Positions 8,393 to 17,600 of a DNA stretch of 64,000 nt are shown here, piece by piece. Numbering within the stretch: position 1 is the first letter of the stretch; each line of letters opens with the position of its first letter. The DNA is from Pseudomonas sp. 8Z (lineage in GTDB: Bacteria; Pseudomonadota; Gammaproteobacteria; Pseudomonadales; Pseudomonadaceae), in NCBI RefSeq assembly GCF_902506535.1, contig NZ_LR733824.1, positions 372,001-436,000 of the forward strand, given 5' to 3'. The notes beneath the pieces were generated by a model. It saw nothing but the letters and a program-made list of their open reading frames with translations, did no database searches and was not told the origin of the DNA. The position numbers were made by a program, and so were the translations under genes.

Positions 8393-9385
8393 TCATTCCG
8401 TTTGCAGGCCCGCAAGGCGCAGTGCTTCAAGTCGTCTATAAGGCTTCTGGGCCCATTCAGTGATACTTGCACGGAGTTCGTCTGTGGCTGCCAGTCGCTT
8501 TTTCGCGCTGTCCGCCTTGAAGGTCATGGCGGGCTGTTTGGCGTCTCGGTGGGCGGTATCGCGTAGCGGCAGGGTGTTTGTGTCGCTGATGTCGAATATC
8601 GCTGCCAGGCGTCCCCATAGTGCGTCAGGCAGCTCGCTGTAGTTGACGGGGATGCCGCCATGGTGCTGGCAAAAGCTCAGGCCTGCTTCGAGCGTTCGAG
8701 CGATAACGCGGCTGATGAATGTCGCTTGGCTGAGATAGGTCTGGTTGTCGCTGCTGGCTTCCAGGCCACTGGCGCCAAGCAGCCCTGGCACGCATTGCAT
8801 GCCCGCTTGGTGCATATGGGAAACCGCTATTTCCAGCGGATCGCGGTAAAGGAAGATACGCGGTATGTCAGGGTAGAGCTCTGCCAGTAGTGGGGCCTCG
8901 AAGATATTCCAGGTATCGAGCTTGACGAATAACCTCTGCTCATCGCCCTGTCTGCTCTGGCCGTAGGCTGACAGAAGGGCTGCAACATCGCGTGCTTGGT
9001 GGGTGACCATGCTGGGATCGTGGCGATGAGCGCGTAGCAGACTGTCCAGTGGCGGCGGTTCGGAGAGCACGATGTTGCTGGGTAGCGCGGCGAGCATCTG
9101 CGCCATCAGTGTCGAGCCGCAGCGTGAGGCATGGAAAATCAGTGCCGCTGGCGGCAGTCCGGGGCTGGTTGTGTGCCACTGTCGCAAGGCGTCCAGGTCG
9201 GTTTCCCGGCGCAAAGCCTGGTTGAAGGGCAGTCGCAGGGCTTGGTTCACGTCATCGCGGAAAAAGGGCAGGGTCAGCCGTTGCTGGCCGAACCAGCACC
9301 AGTCCACTCGCCAGCCGTCGCGTGTTGGGTTGATCCGAATGGGTAGCCAGCCCGTGAAGTCATGCTCGGGCGTTATGTGCGCCAT
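8393..9385 (-). CDS. Sulfotransferase-family protein
   Basis: 330 aa. Residues 84-97 (FHASRCGSTLMAQM) form the P-loop-like 5'-phosphosulfate loop of PAPS-dependent sulfotransferases. A later R-I-F-L-Y-R-D-P-L-E-I-A-V-S segment fits the 3'-phosphate loop (R-D-P...S). The first ~75 residues look like a separate small beta domain. It has no signal peptide and is predicted to act in the cytosol. The start overlaps the end of the hydroxylase gene by 13 bp, implying translational coupling and a shared role. The acceptor is unknown. A protein or glycan of the neighbouring surface protein is an inference. Confidence 0.82.
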   Translation of the reverse strand: MAHITPEHDFTGWLPIRINPTRDGWRVDWCWFGQQRLTLPFFRDDVNQALRLPFNQALRRETDLDALRQWHTTSPGLPPAALIFHASRCGSTLMAQMLAALPSNIVLSEPPPLDSLLRAHRHDPSMVTHQARDVAALLSAYGQSRQGDEQRLFVKLDTWNIFEAPLLAELYPDIPRIFLYRDPLEIAVSHMHQAGMQCVPGLLGASGLEASSDNQTYLSQATFISRVIARTLEAGLSFCQHHGGIPVNYSELPDALWGRLAAIFDISDTNTLPLRDTAHRDAKQPAMTFKADSAKKRLAATDELRASITEWAQKPYRRLEALRLAGLQTE

Positions 9386-10173
9386 TGTTCGCTCCAGGCT
9401 CGTTTACCTCTGCGCATGGCGCTGAGTACATCCGCCTGGCCAAGGTACAGGCCTCTGTCGAAAGCCAGGCGCACCACTTCGTTGCAAAAGTGCTGTGGGT
9501 CGTTGATCGAGCGTAGATGCTCGGCCAGGCGCGCATCACGCCCTACTTCTGCGGCGAAGGCTGCGAATGCGTGTTTGGCATTGCCCGGCAGTAGCTCAGG
9601 TGTTTGTTCTAGCCCCAGTCGGACAAGCTCCAGCAGCCAGGCGTTGGGCTGGCAATCGAGCACCAGATGCACGCGCCCCCCTGGCCCTGGATTGTGCACT
9701 TGGTGCGGACGAGAGAGGTCGATGAACCAGCACTCGCCCGGTTGCATGGGCACCTGCAGGTCATCGACGAGAAACTCCACGCCTGCTGGGCTGAGAAGTG
9801 GCACATGCAGGCGCAGATCACCGCCGGGCTGGCCGAGGTCAGGGTCGCGGTGTTCGTGAATGCGAGCGCCAGCGCCCAGACGCAGAAGCCGGGCACTGCG
9901 AATGGTGGTCTGGAACAGTGCGAGCACAGCATGCCAGGCCGCTTCGCCTTGCCACCAACTACTTGCCACGGGCACACCGCCCCCTGGCGCCAGGGGCATA
10001 GGGGCGTCCTCGGGGGTGATCAGTGCGATACCGCTCCACTCACCTTCGTAGTAGCCCGTATTGAAGTGATGCTGCCAGGCACTCTCGGGAATTTGCCCCA
10101 GCGCGTCGAGCAAGGCAGGCAAGTTCGGGGCCAGCGACAGACGTGAACATCTGGGTAATGCATCCTGATTCAT
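9373..10173 (-). CDS. Aspartyl/asparaginyl beta-hydroxylase-like dioxygenase
   Basis: 266 aa. The C-terminal half carries the Fe(II)/2-oxoglutarate signature of the AspH fold: H108-R-D110 in the segment RIHEHRDPDLG, a second His in RPHQVHN (H157 or H160), and R167 in GRVHLVLD for 2-oxoglutarate. The first ~90 residues and last ~80 are less conserved. The family hydroxylates Asp/Asn side chains. The gene lies 14 bp downstream of the M50-HlyD gene and overlaps the sulfotransferase, so a role in maturing the exported product is plausible but not shown. Confidence 0.85.
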   Translation of the reverse strand: MNQDALPRCSRLSLAPNLPALLDALGQIPESAWQHHFNTGYYEGEWSGIALITPEDAPMPLAPGGGVPVASSWWQGEAAWHAVLALFQTTIRSARLLRLGAGARIHEHRDPDLGQPGGDLRLHVPLLSPAGVEFLVDDLQVPMQPGECWFIDLSRPHQVHNPGPGGRVHLVLDCQPNAWLLELVRLGLEQTPELLPGNAKHAFAAFAAEVGRDARLAEHLRSINDPQHFCNEVVRLAFDRGLYLGQADVLSAMRRGKRAWSEQWRT

Positions 10174-10187
10174 CGGGCATCCTTGTT

Positions 10188-12284
10188 TTAGAAACCGCTT
10201 TCCCGCACACCGAGTGCTGCGATTCGTCGCCAGGCTGCGCCTAGCAGCGATTCTCTTGCGCCATCGAGCACCACCACGCCGCGTAGCGGATGATCGGGGT
10301 GGATATCGTCATCAAGCAGCGTCAGGCGTACCCCGTATTGCGCCTGCACGGGTTCGGCGCGCTGCTGTGCGTCGCGGCGCACGGCGATGGGGCCGCCATG
10401 ATCGGAGCTGAGCGCTTCCAGTTCCAGATAGGCGATGCCGGTAGCGTCTACTTCGTCCAGGTGCACGGACACCGCCGGGCGAGCGGGATCATCGGGGATA
10501 AAGCGACCATCGCTGGCGTTGGTCACTCGCCAGAGTTCTTCTTCAGCCAGATAACCGCGCAGGCGCAGCCCAGGTTCAATGATGCGCGCCAGAGGCTCGC
10601 TCGGGTGTAGCCAGCGATCCACGCTCAGATCACGTTGGAGGTCACGCACAACACCCGCTTGTGGGGCGCGTAGCTGCAGGCGTTCACGTTGGGCCGCCAG
10701 GCCGCGATATTCGGCCACGGCTTCGGCCAGGCGCTGTTCGAGGATGCCCGCATCGGCGGCGGTTTCGCTGCGCGCCGAGAGGCGGCGCAGTTGCAGTTGC
10801 AGAATCTCGATTTCGCGGCGAACGATGGTTTGTCGCGAATCCAGGTCGGGGGAGTCCAGCTCCATTAGCAACTCGTCCGCTGCCACCTGTTGCCCGTCCT
10901 GCACGTGCACGGCTTTCAGGCGGGCGGCTACGGGCGCGTGCAAGGTGTGGCTGCGTGAGGCTTCGAGCATGGCGGGTATTTCCACCGAGCTGCGCCAGGG
11001 CACCACTAGCACCAGCAGTACGGCGCTCAGGCCCAGACCTGTGAGCAATGTCCTGCGTGGCTCGGCCTGGTCGCGGCGCTTGTACCACTCGCCTAACTCC
11101 TTCCAGATCGGCAGGCCGATGAACCACAGCAGTTCCACCAGCATGAGGAAGATGCCCAGCACCTTGAAGAACAGGTGGTAGACCGCCAAGGCGATACCGA
11201 AGAACAGCACGGCGCGCCAGATCCAAGAGCCGTAGCCCCAGATCAGCAGGCGCTTGCGCATGGCTGGCGACCAGGGTTCGGGGGGCGCTTCGCCATAGCC
11301 GAACAGTGCTTCGCGCAGGCGCCAGCGGCATAGGGCGAAGGCGCGCTGCTGCAGGTTGTCCACGCCCCACAGGTCGCTGATCAGAAAGTAGCCATCGAAG
11401 CGCATGAAGGGGTTGAGGTTGATTACCAGAGTGGTGATCCAGGTGGCGCTGGCCAGCATGAAGGCAGCGCTGCGTGCCGGGCCGTCGGGCAGCAGCGACC
11501 AGGCCAGTAACGCCAGCACGGCTAACAACAGTTCGGCGAGTACGCCGCCTGCGCCGATCAGCAGTCGCGAGCGGCGCTCACGCACGCGCCAGGCGTCGCT
11601 GACATCGGTGTAGAACATCGGTAGCAGCACCATGAAGGCCAGGCCCATGCTCTGCACGCGGCAGCCAGCGCGTTTGGCCATGAAGGCATGGCCGAATTCA
11701 TGGCAGAGCTTGGCGAAGGTCAGCGCCACGCCAAAGGCCAGGGCGCCGCCCAGGCTAAACAGATGGGGAAAGGTGGTGAGAAAACGCTGCCAATCGCGTA
11801 TCACCAGAAACAGACCGAGGGCGAAAACCAGTGGCAGGCCCCAGCGCAGCAACCAGGGGCCGTGGCGTTCCAGCACTGGCCAGGCGCGGTTGAGAAAGGG
11901 ATCCGGGCGCCACAGCGGGATGCGGAAGAACAGGTACTGATGCAGCGCTCGCTTCCACGGGCTTTGGCGCTGCGCGGCGGCCTTCATAGCGTAGCTGGCG
12001 CGCTGCTTGTCATGTAGGGCTGCGATCAGGTCGTGGTGGCTGAGAAAACTCAGCATCTCTGTCAGCTCATCTGCGCCAAGGGGTTGGCCGGGCTCGCTGT
12101 TGGCGGCTGCCAGCACGCGCTCGGGCTCGCCCAGTGGCCAGTGGCGCAGCAGGCGTACGGCGGCTGCGCCAAGCTTGAAGTAGCGGCCACGCAGCGGGTC
12201 GGCCAGCGTCCATTGCGGCGCACCGTCGAGGCCGGGTGCTGCTGGTGAGAGCTGTAGGTCGGCGCGTAATGCGGGCAGCATCAT
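10188..12284 (-). CDS. M50 (site-2) metalloprotease fused to HlyD-like lipoyl domain
   Basis: 698 aa. Residues 22-90 resemble a PqqD-like winged helix (WTLADPLRGRYFKLG, ending FLSHHDLIAAL). Membrane segments start near 145. The zinc site is complete: H195-E-F-G-H199 and N291-P with D297-G in NLNPFMRFDG. Further membrane helices run to ~430. A periplasmic lipoyl/barrel-sandwich hairpin begins near 450 (TLHAPVAARLKAVHVQDG) with a coiled coil in between. The gene overlaps the upstream HlyD gene by 4 bases. M50-HlyD fusions occur in peptide maturation and export loci, so this may cleave or gate a membrane-inserted substrate. No ABC ATPase or TolC-type partner is nearby. Confidence 0.88.
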   Translation of the reverse strand: MMLPALRADLQLSPAAPGLDGAPQWTLADPLRGRYFKLGAAAVRLLRHWPLGEPERVLAAANSEPGQPLGADELTEMLSFLSHHDLIAALHDKQRASYAMKAAAQRQSPWKRALHQYLFFRIPLWRPDPFLNRAWPVLERHGPWLLRWGLPLVFALGLFLVIRDWQRFLTTFPHLFSLGGALAFGVALTFAKLCHEFGHAFMAKRAGCRVQSMGLAFMVLLPMFYTDVSDAWRVRERRSRLLIGAGGVLAELLLAVLALLAWSLLPDGPARSAAFMLASATWITTLVINLNPFMRFDGYFLISDLWGVDNLQQRAFALCRWRLREALFGYGEAPPEPWSPAMRKRLLIWGYGSWIWRAVLFFGIALAVYHLFFKVLGIFLMLVELLWFIGLPIWKELGEWYKRRDQAEPRRTLLTGLGLSAVLLVLVVPWRSSVEIPAMLEASRSHTLHAPVAARLKAVHVQDGQQVAADELLMELDSPDLDSRQTIVRREIEILQLQLRRLSARSETAADAGILEQRLAEAVAEYRGLAAQRERLQLRAPQAGVVRDLQRDLSVDRWLHPSEPLARIIEPGLRLRGYLAEEELWRVTNASDGRFIPDDPARPAVSVHLDEVDATGIAYLELEALSSDHGGPIAVRRDAQQRAEPVQAQYGVRLTLLDDDIHPDHPLRGVVVLDGARESLLGAAWRRIAALGVRESGF

Positions 12285-13600
12285 AGGCCCAGCCCCTGGC
12301 GCGCGGCCGCTAGCGGGCGGCGCAGCAGGTAGTACGCCAGCGGCGCGCGATCACCGAATAATTTGGCGGTGCCGCGCAGGCCGATGCGCGGAGGGGTGGC
12401 GGCGAATGCGGCGTCGAGACGATAGGCGAGTTGCCCGGCGGCAGTGCCTTGCGCCTCATAGGCGGCGCGCTCCAGCTTGGCCTCGTGACGGTGCAGCGGA
12501 TCGCTGTCGAGAAAGAGCGCTACATCGGCGCCAGGTTCCAGGGCGATGGCGTCACTGACGGGCAGTTCGATGCGCAGTTCGGCCTGGCTTGGGTCGGCAA
12601 TCTGCATCAGTCGTTCACCGGTCTGTACGGGTTTCCCGGTCAGCCGCTCGGCATCGGCAAATACCGCAATCCCGGCGCGCTCGGCGCGGACTTCGCTGCG
12701 TGCCAGCAGTTGCTGGGCGTAGTCGCGTTCGGCGCGTTTCTGCTCGACGCGCGCGGCCAGCAGATCCAGGCGGGCGCTGGATTCGGCGTCGGCGAAGGCT
12801 CTCTGGCTGTTGGCTTTGAGTTCGGCTTCGGCCACACCCAGCGCACGCTCGGCAACGTCGGCCTGAGCCTTGAGGCTGGTGGCATCGAAACGCACCAATA
12901 TGTCCCCAGCGGCCACGCTCTGGTTGGGTTTGACTAGAAATTCGGCGATCACGCCGTCGAGCGGCGCCGCCACCACACGGCCGCCCAGTGGCACCACCTC
13001 GGCAGGGGCCAGCACGGACTGACGTACCGGCACCAACAGCACTAGCGAGAGCAGTGCGGCCATGGCCAGCAGTTTTTTCCGTGGCCAGCGCATGCGCCAC
13101 GGCTTGCGAGGCTGCAGGGCCAGCCAGGCATGAGCGTAGGTGTCGGCCAACTGCTGCAGTAGCGATTGTTCGGCGTCGTTGAAAGGTTGCTCGCGTGCCA
13201 GCCACAGGCCGCCGAAGGTTTCACCGCTGCGGTTCTTCAACGGTAGCCAGTAGGCGTACGGCGCGGACAGGCTGTTCATATCCAGACGTGTTTGTTCGTC
13301 CAGATGGGCTGAGTCGACGTTGTGCCCTTCATCCAGACGGCCCTGGCCGAGCAAGGCAGAGGCGGCGCGTTCGACGAAGGCGACGAAGGGCGCATTCGCC
13401 TCTACCACGCTGATTCCGGTCAGTGCCTGCGCCTTGCCTGCGATCAACAGGGCGGCATGGCGAAAGCCGAACATTGCCTGCCCGTCGTTGACCATGGCGA
13501 AGGCCAACTGCTCGATGTTGCTGGCGTTGCGGGCTTGCTGTTGCAGTCCAAGAAACAGGGCGAAAATGCGCTCAGCGCTGGTGGGGAGCGCTGCGTTCAT
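12281..13600 (-). CDS. HlyD-type adaptor with N-terminal GAF-like domain
   Basis: 439 aa. Residues 1-160 look like a cytosolic GAF domain (ends in ...LLQQLADTYAHAWLAL). One membrane helix spans ~176-192 (KLLAMAALLSLVLLVPV). A periplasmic adaptor follows: lipoyl half at 205-240 (VVAAPLDGVIAEFLVKPNQ), an alpha-hairpin at 245-310, the second lipoyl half, and a beta barrel. It starts with ATGA overlap after the RND-type adaptor and ends overlapping the M50 gene, so the three are co-translated. The GAF part could sense a ligand and gate the complex, which is inference. Confidence 0.85.
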   Translation of the reverse strand: MNAALPTSAERIFALFLGLQQQARNASNIEQLAFAMVNDGQAMFGFRHAALLIAGKAQALTGISVVEANAPFVAFVERAASALLGQGRLDEGHNVDSAHLDEQTRLDMNSLSAPYAYWLPLKNRSGETFGGLWLAREQPFNDAEQSLLQQLADTYAHAWLALQPRKPWRMRWPRKKLLAMAALLSLVLLVPVRQSVLAPAEVVPLGGRVVAAPLDGVIAEFLVKPNQSVAAGDILVRFDATSLKAQADVAERALGVAEAELKANSQRAFADAESSARLDLLAARVEQKRAERDYAQQLLARSEVRAERAGIAVFADAERLTGKPVQTGERLMQIADPSQAELRIELPVSDAIALEPGADVALFLDSDPLHRHEAKLERAAYEAQGTAAGQLAYRLDAAFAATPPRIGLRGTAKLFGDRAPLAYYLLRRPLAAARQGLGL

Positions 13601-14379
13601 GGCGCTACCTTGAGTTGCGCCGTGCCACTCATGCCGGCGAGCAGTCCCTCGCCGTTCTCGGGCAGGCTGCCAATGAGCAGCAGGGTCTGACTGCCTTCAT
13701 CGATGCGGGCGCCTAGGCGTTTAATCTTCGCGGTGAGTGGTTTGCCGGTTTCGTCGGGGGTGAACTCGAATGTTTGCCCGAGCTGTAAGCGATTGAGCCA
13801 GCTAGAGGGCAGCAGCAAGTAGATTTCCAGCGTGCTGTTATCCACCACTTCCAGCAGTGGCGAGCCGCTGGTGACGCTCTCGTGGGGTTGCGCGCGGCGC
13901 TGTACCACGTTGCCGCTGAATGGCGCGGTGATGCTGCAGCGCTTGACCTGCACCTGATAGACCTGGGTTTCGGCTTGCGCCTGCGCCAGATGGGCTTCGG
14001 CCAGCGCCACTTCGAAGCGTCCTACCGAGTTGAGCGCGGCCAGTTGCTTCTTGTGTTTCAACTCTTCCTGGGTCGCGCGGGCGGCTGCTTGCGCCGCGTT
14101 GAGTTGAGCCTGATAGGCGCTGCAGTCGAAGCGTGCCAACAGATCGCCCTTGGCGAAGCTTTGCCCGTCGCTGTAAGGCATTTCGACGATCCGGCCTGAC
14201 AACTCACTGCTGATCACGGCTTGGTTGCGGGCTCGCAGCACCCCGCGTATCTGACGTTCGCCACTCGCAGTTGCAGCCTGATCCAGGGGGGCGAGCAGTG
14301 TGTCCTCTGCCCAGATTGTGCCGCTCAGAGAAAGCATCAGAAAACTGAGGGTCAGGCGGCGTGCGAAGCGGAGGGGCAT
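13597..14379 (-). CDS. RND/HlyD-type periplasmic adaptor subunit
   Basis: 260 aa with a signal peptide (RRLTLSFLMLSLSGTIWA, cleavage near residue 24). The lipoyl half (GRIVEMPYSDGQSFAKGDLL), a short alpha-hairpin rich in Ala/Gln (AAQAAARATQEELKHKKQLA), and the return lipoyl half (ITAPFSGNVVQRRAQPHESV) are in standard order. It is short for the family and lacks most of the membrane-proximal domain. It is first in the block. Its start is divergent to the DUF2126 gene with a 221-bp gap that must hold promoters for both directions. Confidence 0.86.
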   Translation of the reverse strand: MPLRFARRLTLSFLMLSLSGTIWAEDTLLAPLDQAATASGERQIRGVLRARNQAVISSELSGRIVEMPYSDGQSFAKGDLLARFDCSAYQAQLNAAQAAARATQEELKHKKQLAALNSVGRFEVALAEAHLAQAQAETQVYQVQVKRCSITAPFSGNVVQRRAQPHESVTSGSPLLEVVDNSTLEIYLLLPSSWLNRLQLGQTFEFTPDETGKPLTAKIKRLGARIDEGSQTLLLIGSLPENGEGLLAGMSGTAQLKVAP

Positions 14380-14600
14380 AGTGCATATCCTTGCGTGTGA
14401 TGCGTGCAGTCTATGGCAGGCAGCGGTTATGGCAAGCCAGCTTGTTGTGTTCCGTATTGGTGCGCCGTTGCCGCCGTGGTGCGCTCCTGGCTTCTTGCTG
14501 GTGCGCTGAGGTTATGATGGGGCCTGATAGGCCTGTGCTGCGCGCTCTGGCATAAGTCTTGCGCGGCACAGTTCATCGTCCAGGCTAGCAGGAGGCCGCC

Positions 14601-17600
14601 GTGTCGATTCATGTCGCGCTGCATCATGTCACTCACTACCGTTATGACCGCGCGGTCAATCTTGGGCCGCAGGTCGTACGTTTGCGACCGGCGCCGCACA
14701 GCCGCACGCGCATCCTCTCTTACGCGCTGAAGGTCGAGCCGGGCGAACACTTCGTCAATTGGCAGCAGGACCCGCAGGGCAACTACCTGGCGCGCCTGGT
14801 GTTCCCGGAGAAGACCCGCGAGTTCAAGGTCGAGGTGGATCTGGTCGCCGAGATGGCGGTGTTCAACCCCTTCGACTTCTTCCTCGAACCCTACGCCGAG
14901 CGTATTCCCTTCGCTTATACCGAGGGTGAGCAGCGCGAGCTGGCGCCTTATCTGGTCAAGCTGGAGGCTACGCCGCTGTTTGCCGAGTACCTGGCGAGCA
15001 TCTCCCGCGAACCGGTGCCGAGCATCGATTTCCTGGTGGCGCTGAATCAGCGTCTGTCGACCGATATTCAGTACCTGATTCGCATGGAACCCGGTGTACA
15101 GACGCCCGAGCAAAGCCTGGAGAACGCCTCCGGCTCCTGTCGCGATTCGGCCTGGTTGCTGGTGCAGTTGCTGCGCCACATGGGGTTGGCGGCGCGCTTC
15201 GTTTCCGGCTACCTGATCCAGCTTACCGCCGACGTCAAATCCCTCGACGGCCCCAGCGGTACCGACAAGGACTTCACCGATCTGCACGCCTGGTGCGAGG
15301 TGTATCTGCCCGGTGCGGGCTGGATTGGCCTCGACCCCACCAGCGGCTTGTTCGCTGGTGAGGGCCATATCCCGCTGGCGTGCAGCCCAGAGCCTTCTTC
15401 GGCGGCGCCGATTACCGGCGGACTGGACGAGTGCGAGGTGGAGTTCGAGCACCTGATGAGCGTCGAGCGTGTGTGGGAGGCGCCGCGCGTCACCAAGCCC
15501 TATAGTGAGGCGCAGTGGCAGGCGATCCAGGCGCTGGGGCAGCAGATCGACGAAGATCTGCACAAGCATGACGTGCGCCTGACCATGGGCGGTGAGCCGA
15601 CGTTCGTTGCCCTCGACTATCCCGATGATGATGAATGGAATACCGCTGCGTTGGGGCCGAACAAGCGCCGTCTGGCTGCCGACCTGTTCTATCGCTTGCG
15701 TGAGCATTACGCGCCCAAGGCGCTGGTGCACTTTGGCCAGGGCAAGTGGTATCCGGGTGAGCAACTGCCGCGCTGGTCGTTGAACTGTTTCTGGCGCCGT
15801 GATGGCGAGCCGCTGTGGCACGAGCCCAAGTTACTGGCTGACGAGAAACGCGGCTACGGTGCTACCGCCGAGACCGCCAAGCGCTTCCTGGCCACTCTGG
15901 CTGTGCACTTGGGGGTCGATGGCGGCAATGTATTCCCGGCCTATGAGGATTGGTTTTACTACCTGTGGCGCGAGCGCAAGCTGCCGGACAACGTCACCCC
16001 GGACGACCCGCGCCTGAGCGACCCACTGGAGCGCGAGCGCCTGCGCAAGGTGTTCGATCAGGGCCTGGATAACATCGTCGGCCATGTCCTGCCGCTGGCG
16101 CGCCAGGTCGTCGGCGAGGGCTGGCAGAGTGGGCGCTGGTTCCTGCGCGATGAACATTGCCGTCTGTTACCGGGTGATTCGGCGCTGGGCTACCGCCTGC
16201 CGCTGGATTCGCTGCCTTGGGTCAGTCAGGCCGATTACCCCTATATCAACCCGGTCGACCCCAGCCAAACACTGCCGCCGCTACCCAGCCCGGCGCAGGT
16301 TCAGCGTCAGTTGCGTGGTGTCTGGCGTGGCGCCAGTGCCGGTGTGCAGAGTGTTGTGCGCCCGGCCACTGGGCAGTCGGCTGCCGGTATCGTGCGAACC
16401 GCTTTGTGCGCCGAGCCGCGCGAGGGCCGTTTGTACCTGTTCATGCCGCCGCTGGCGCATCTGGAGGACTATCTGGAACTGGTCGCCGCCATCGAGGCAG
16501 TGGCGGCCGAGTTGAACTGCCCGGTGCTGATGGAAGGCTACGAGCCGCCGCTCGATCCACGCCTGCAATACTTCCGCGTCACCCCTGATCCGGGCGTGAT
16601 TGAGGTGAACATTCATCCGGCGGCGAGCTGGGATGAGCTGGTTGAGCGTTGTGAGTTTCTTTACGAGGCGGCGCGCCAGTCGCGGCTTTCCAGTGAGAAA
16701 TTCATGATCGACGGGCGCCACACCGGCACTGGCGGGGGCAACCATTTCGTCCTCGGCGGTGCGACCCCGAGCGATTCGCCCTTCCTGCGCCGCCCCGATC
16801 TGCTACGCAGCCTGATCAGCTACTGGCACAACCACCCGTCGCTGTCCTACCTGTTCAGTGGGTTGTTTATCGGCCCGACGTCTCAAGCTCCGAGGGTGGA
16901 CGAGGCGCGCAACGACGCCCTGTACGAGTTGGAGATCGCTTTCGCACAGATGCCCGAACCAGGCCGCGATTGCCCGCCGTGGCTGGTCGATCGTCTGCTG
17001 CGCAACCTGCTGGTGGATGTCACCGGCAATACCCACCGCGCCGAGTTCTGCATCGACAAACTGTACTCGCCGGATTCGGCCAGTGGCCGTCTCGGCCTGC
17101 TGGAACTGCGTGCCTTCGAGATGCCGCCACACGCGCAGATGAGCCTGGCCCAGCAACTGCTGCTGCGCGCGCTGATCGCACGCTTCTGGCAGGAGCCTTA
17201 TCGCCCGGCCAAGCTGGTGCGCTGGGGCACCGAGCTGCATGACCGCTATCTGCTGCCGCACTTCGTCGAACAGGATTTCGCCGATGTGCTGCAGGAACTG
17301 AGCAGTTTCGGCTACCGCCTGCGCAGTGAATGGTTCGCCCCGCACTTCGAGTTCCGCTTCCCCAAGGCCGGCGACTTTGTGGTCAAGGGCATCGATCTGG
17401 AACTGCGCCAGGCCTTGGAGCCCTGGCATGTGTTGGGTGAGGAGGGCGCCGTTGGCGGCACCGTGCGCTATGTCGATTCGTCGCTGGAGCGCATGCAGGT
17501 GAAGGTGGTCGGCATGGCGCCGGATCGCTACGTGCTGACCTGCAACGGCGTGCCGGTGCCGCTGCGGCCCACCGGCAAGGTCGGTGAGTTCGTCGGCGGC

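Noticed and set aside
14500..14520. Sigma-70 promoter upstream of the DUF2126 gene (TATGAT at ~14513)
   Set aside because: No acceptable -35 hexamer at 16-18 nt, so I did not list it.
14427..15821. Minus-strand frame opposite the DUF2126 gene
   Set aside because: The plus strand has the transglutaminase triad and a ribosome binding site. The minus frame is Gln/Arg-rich shadow.
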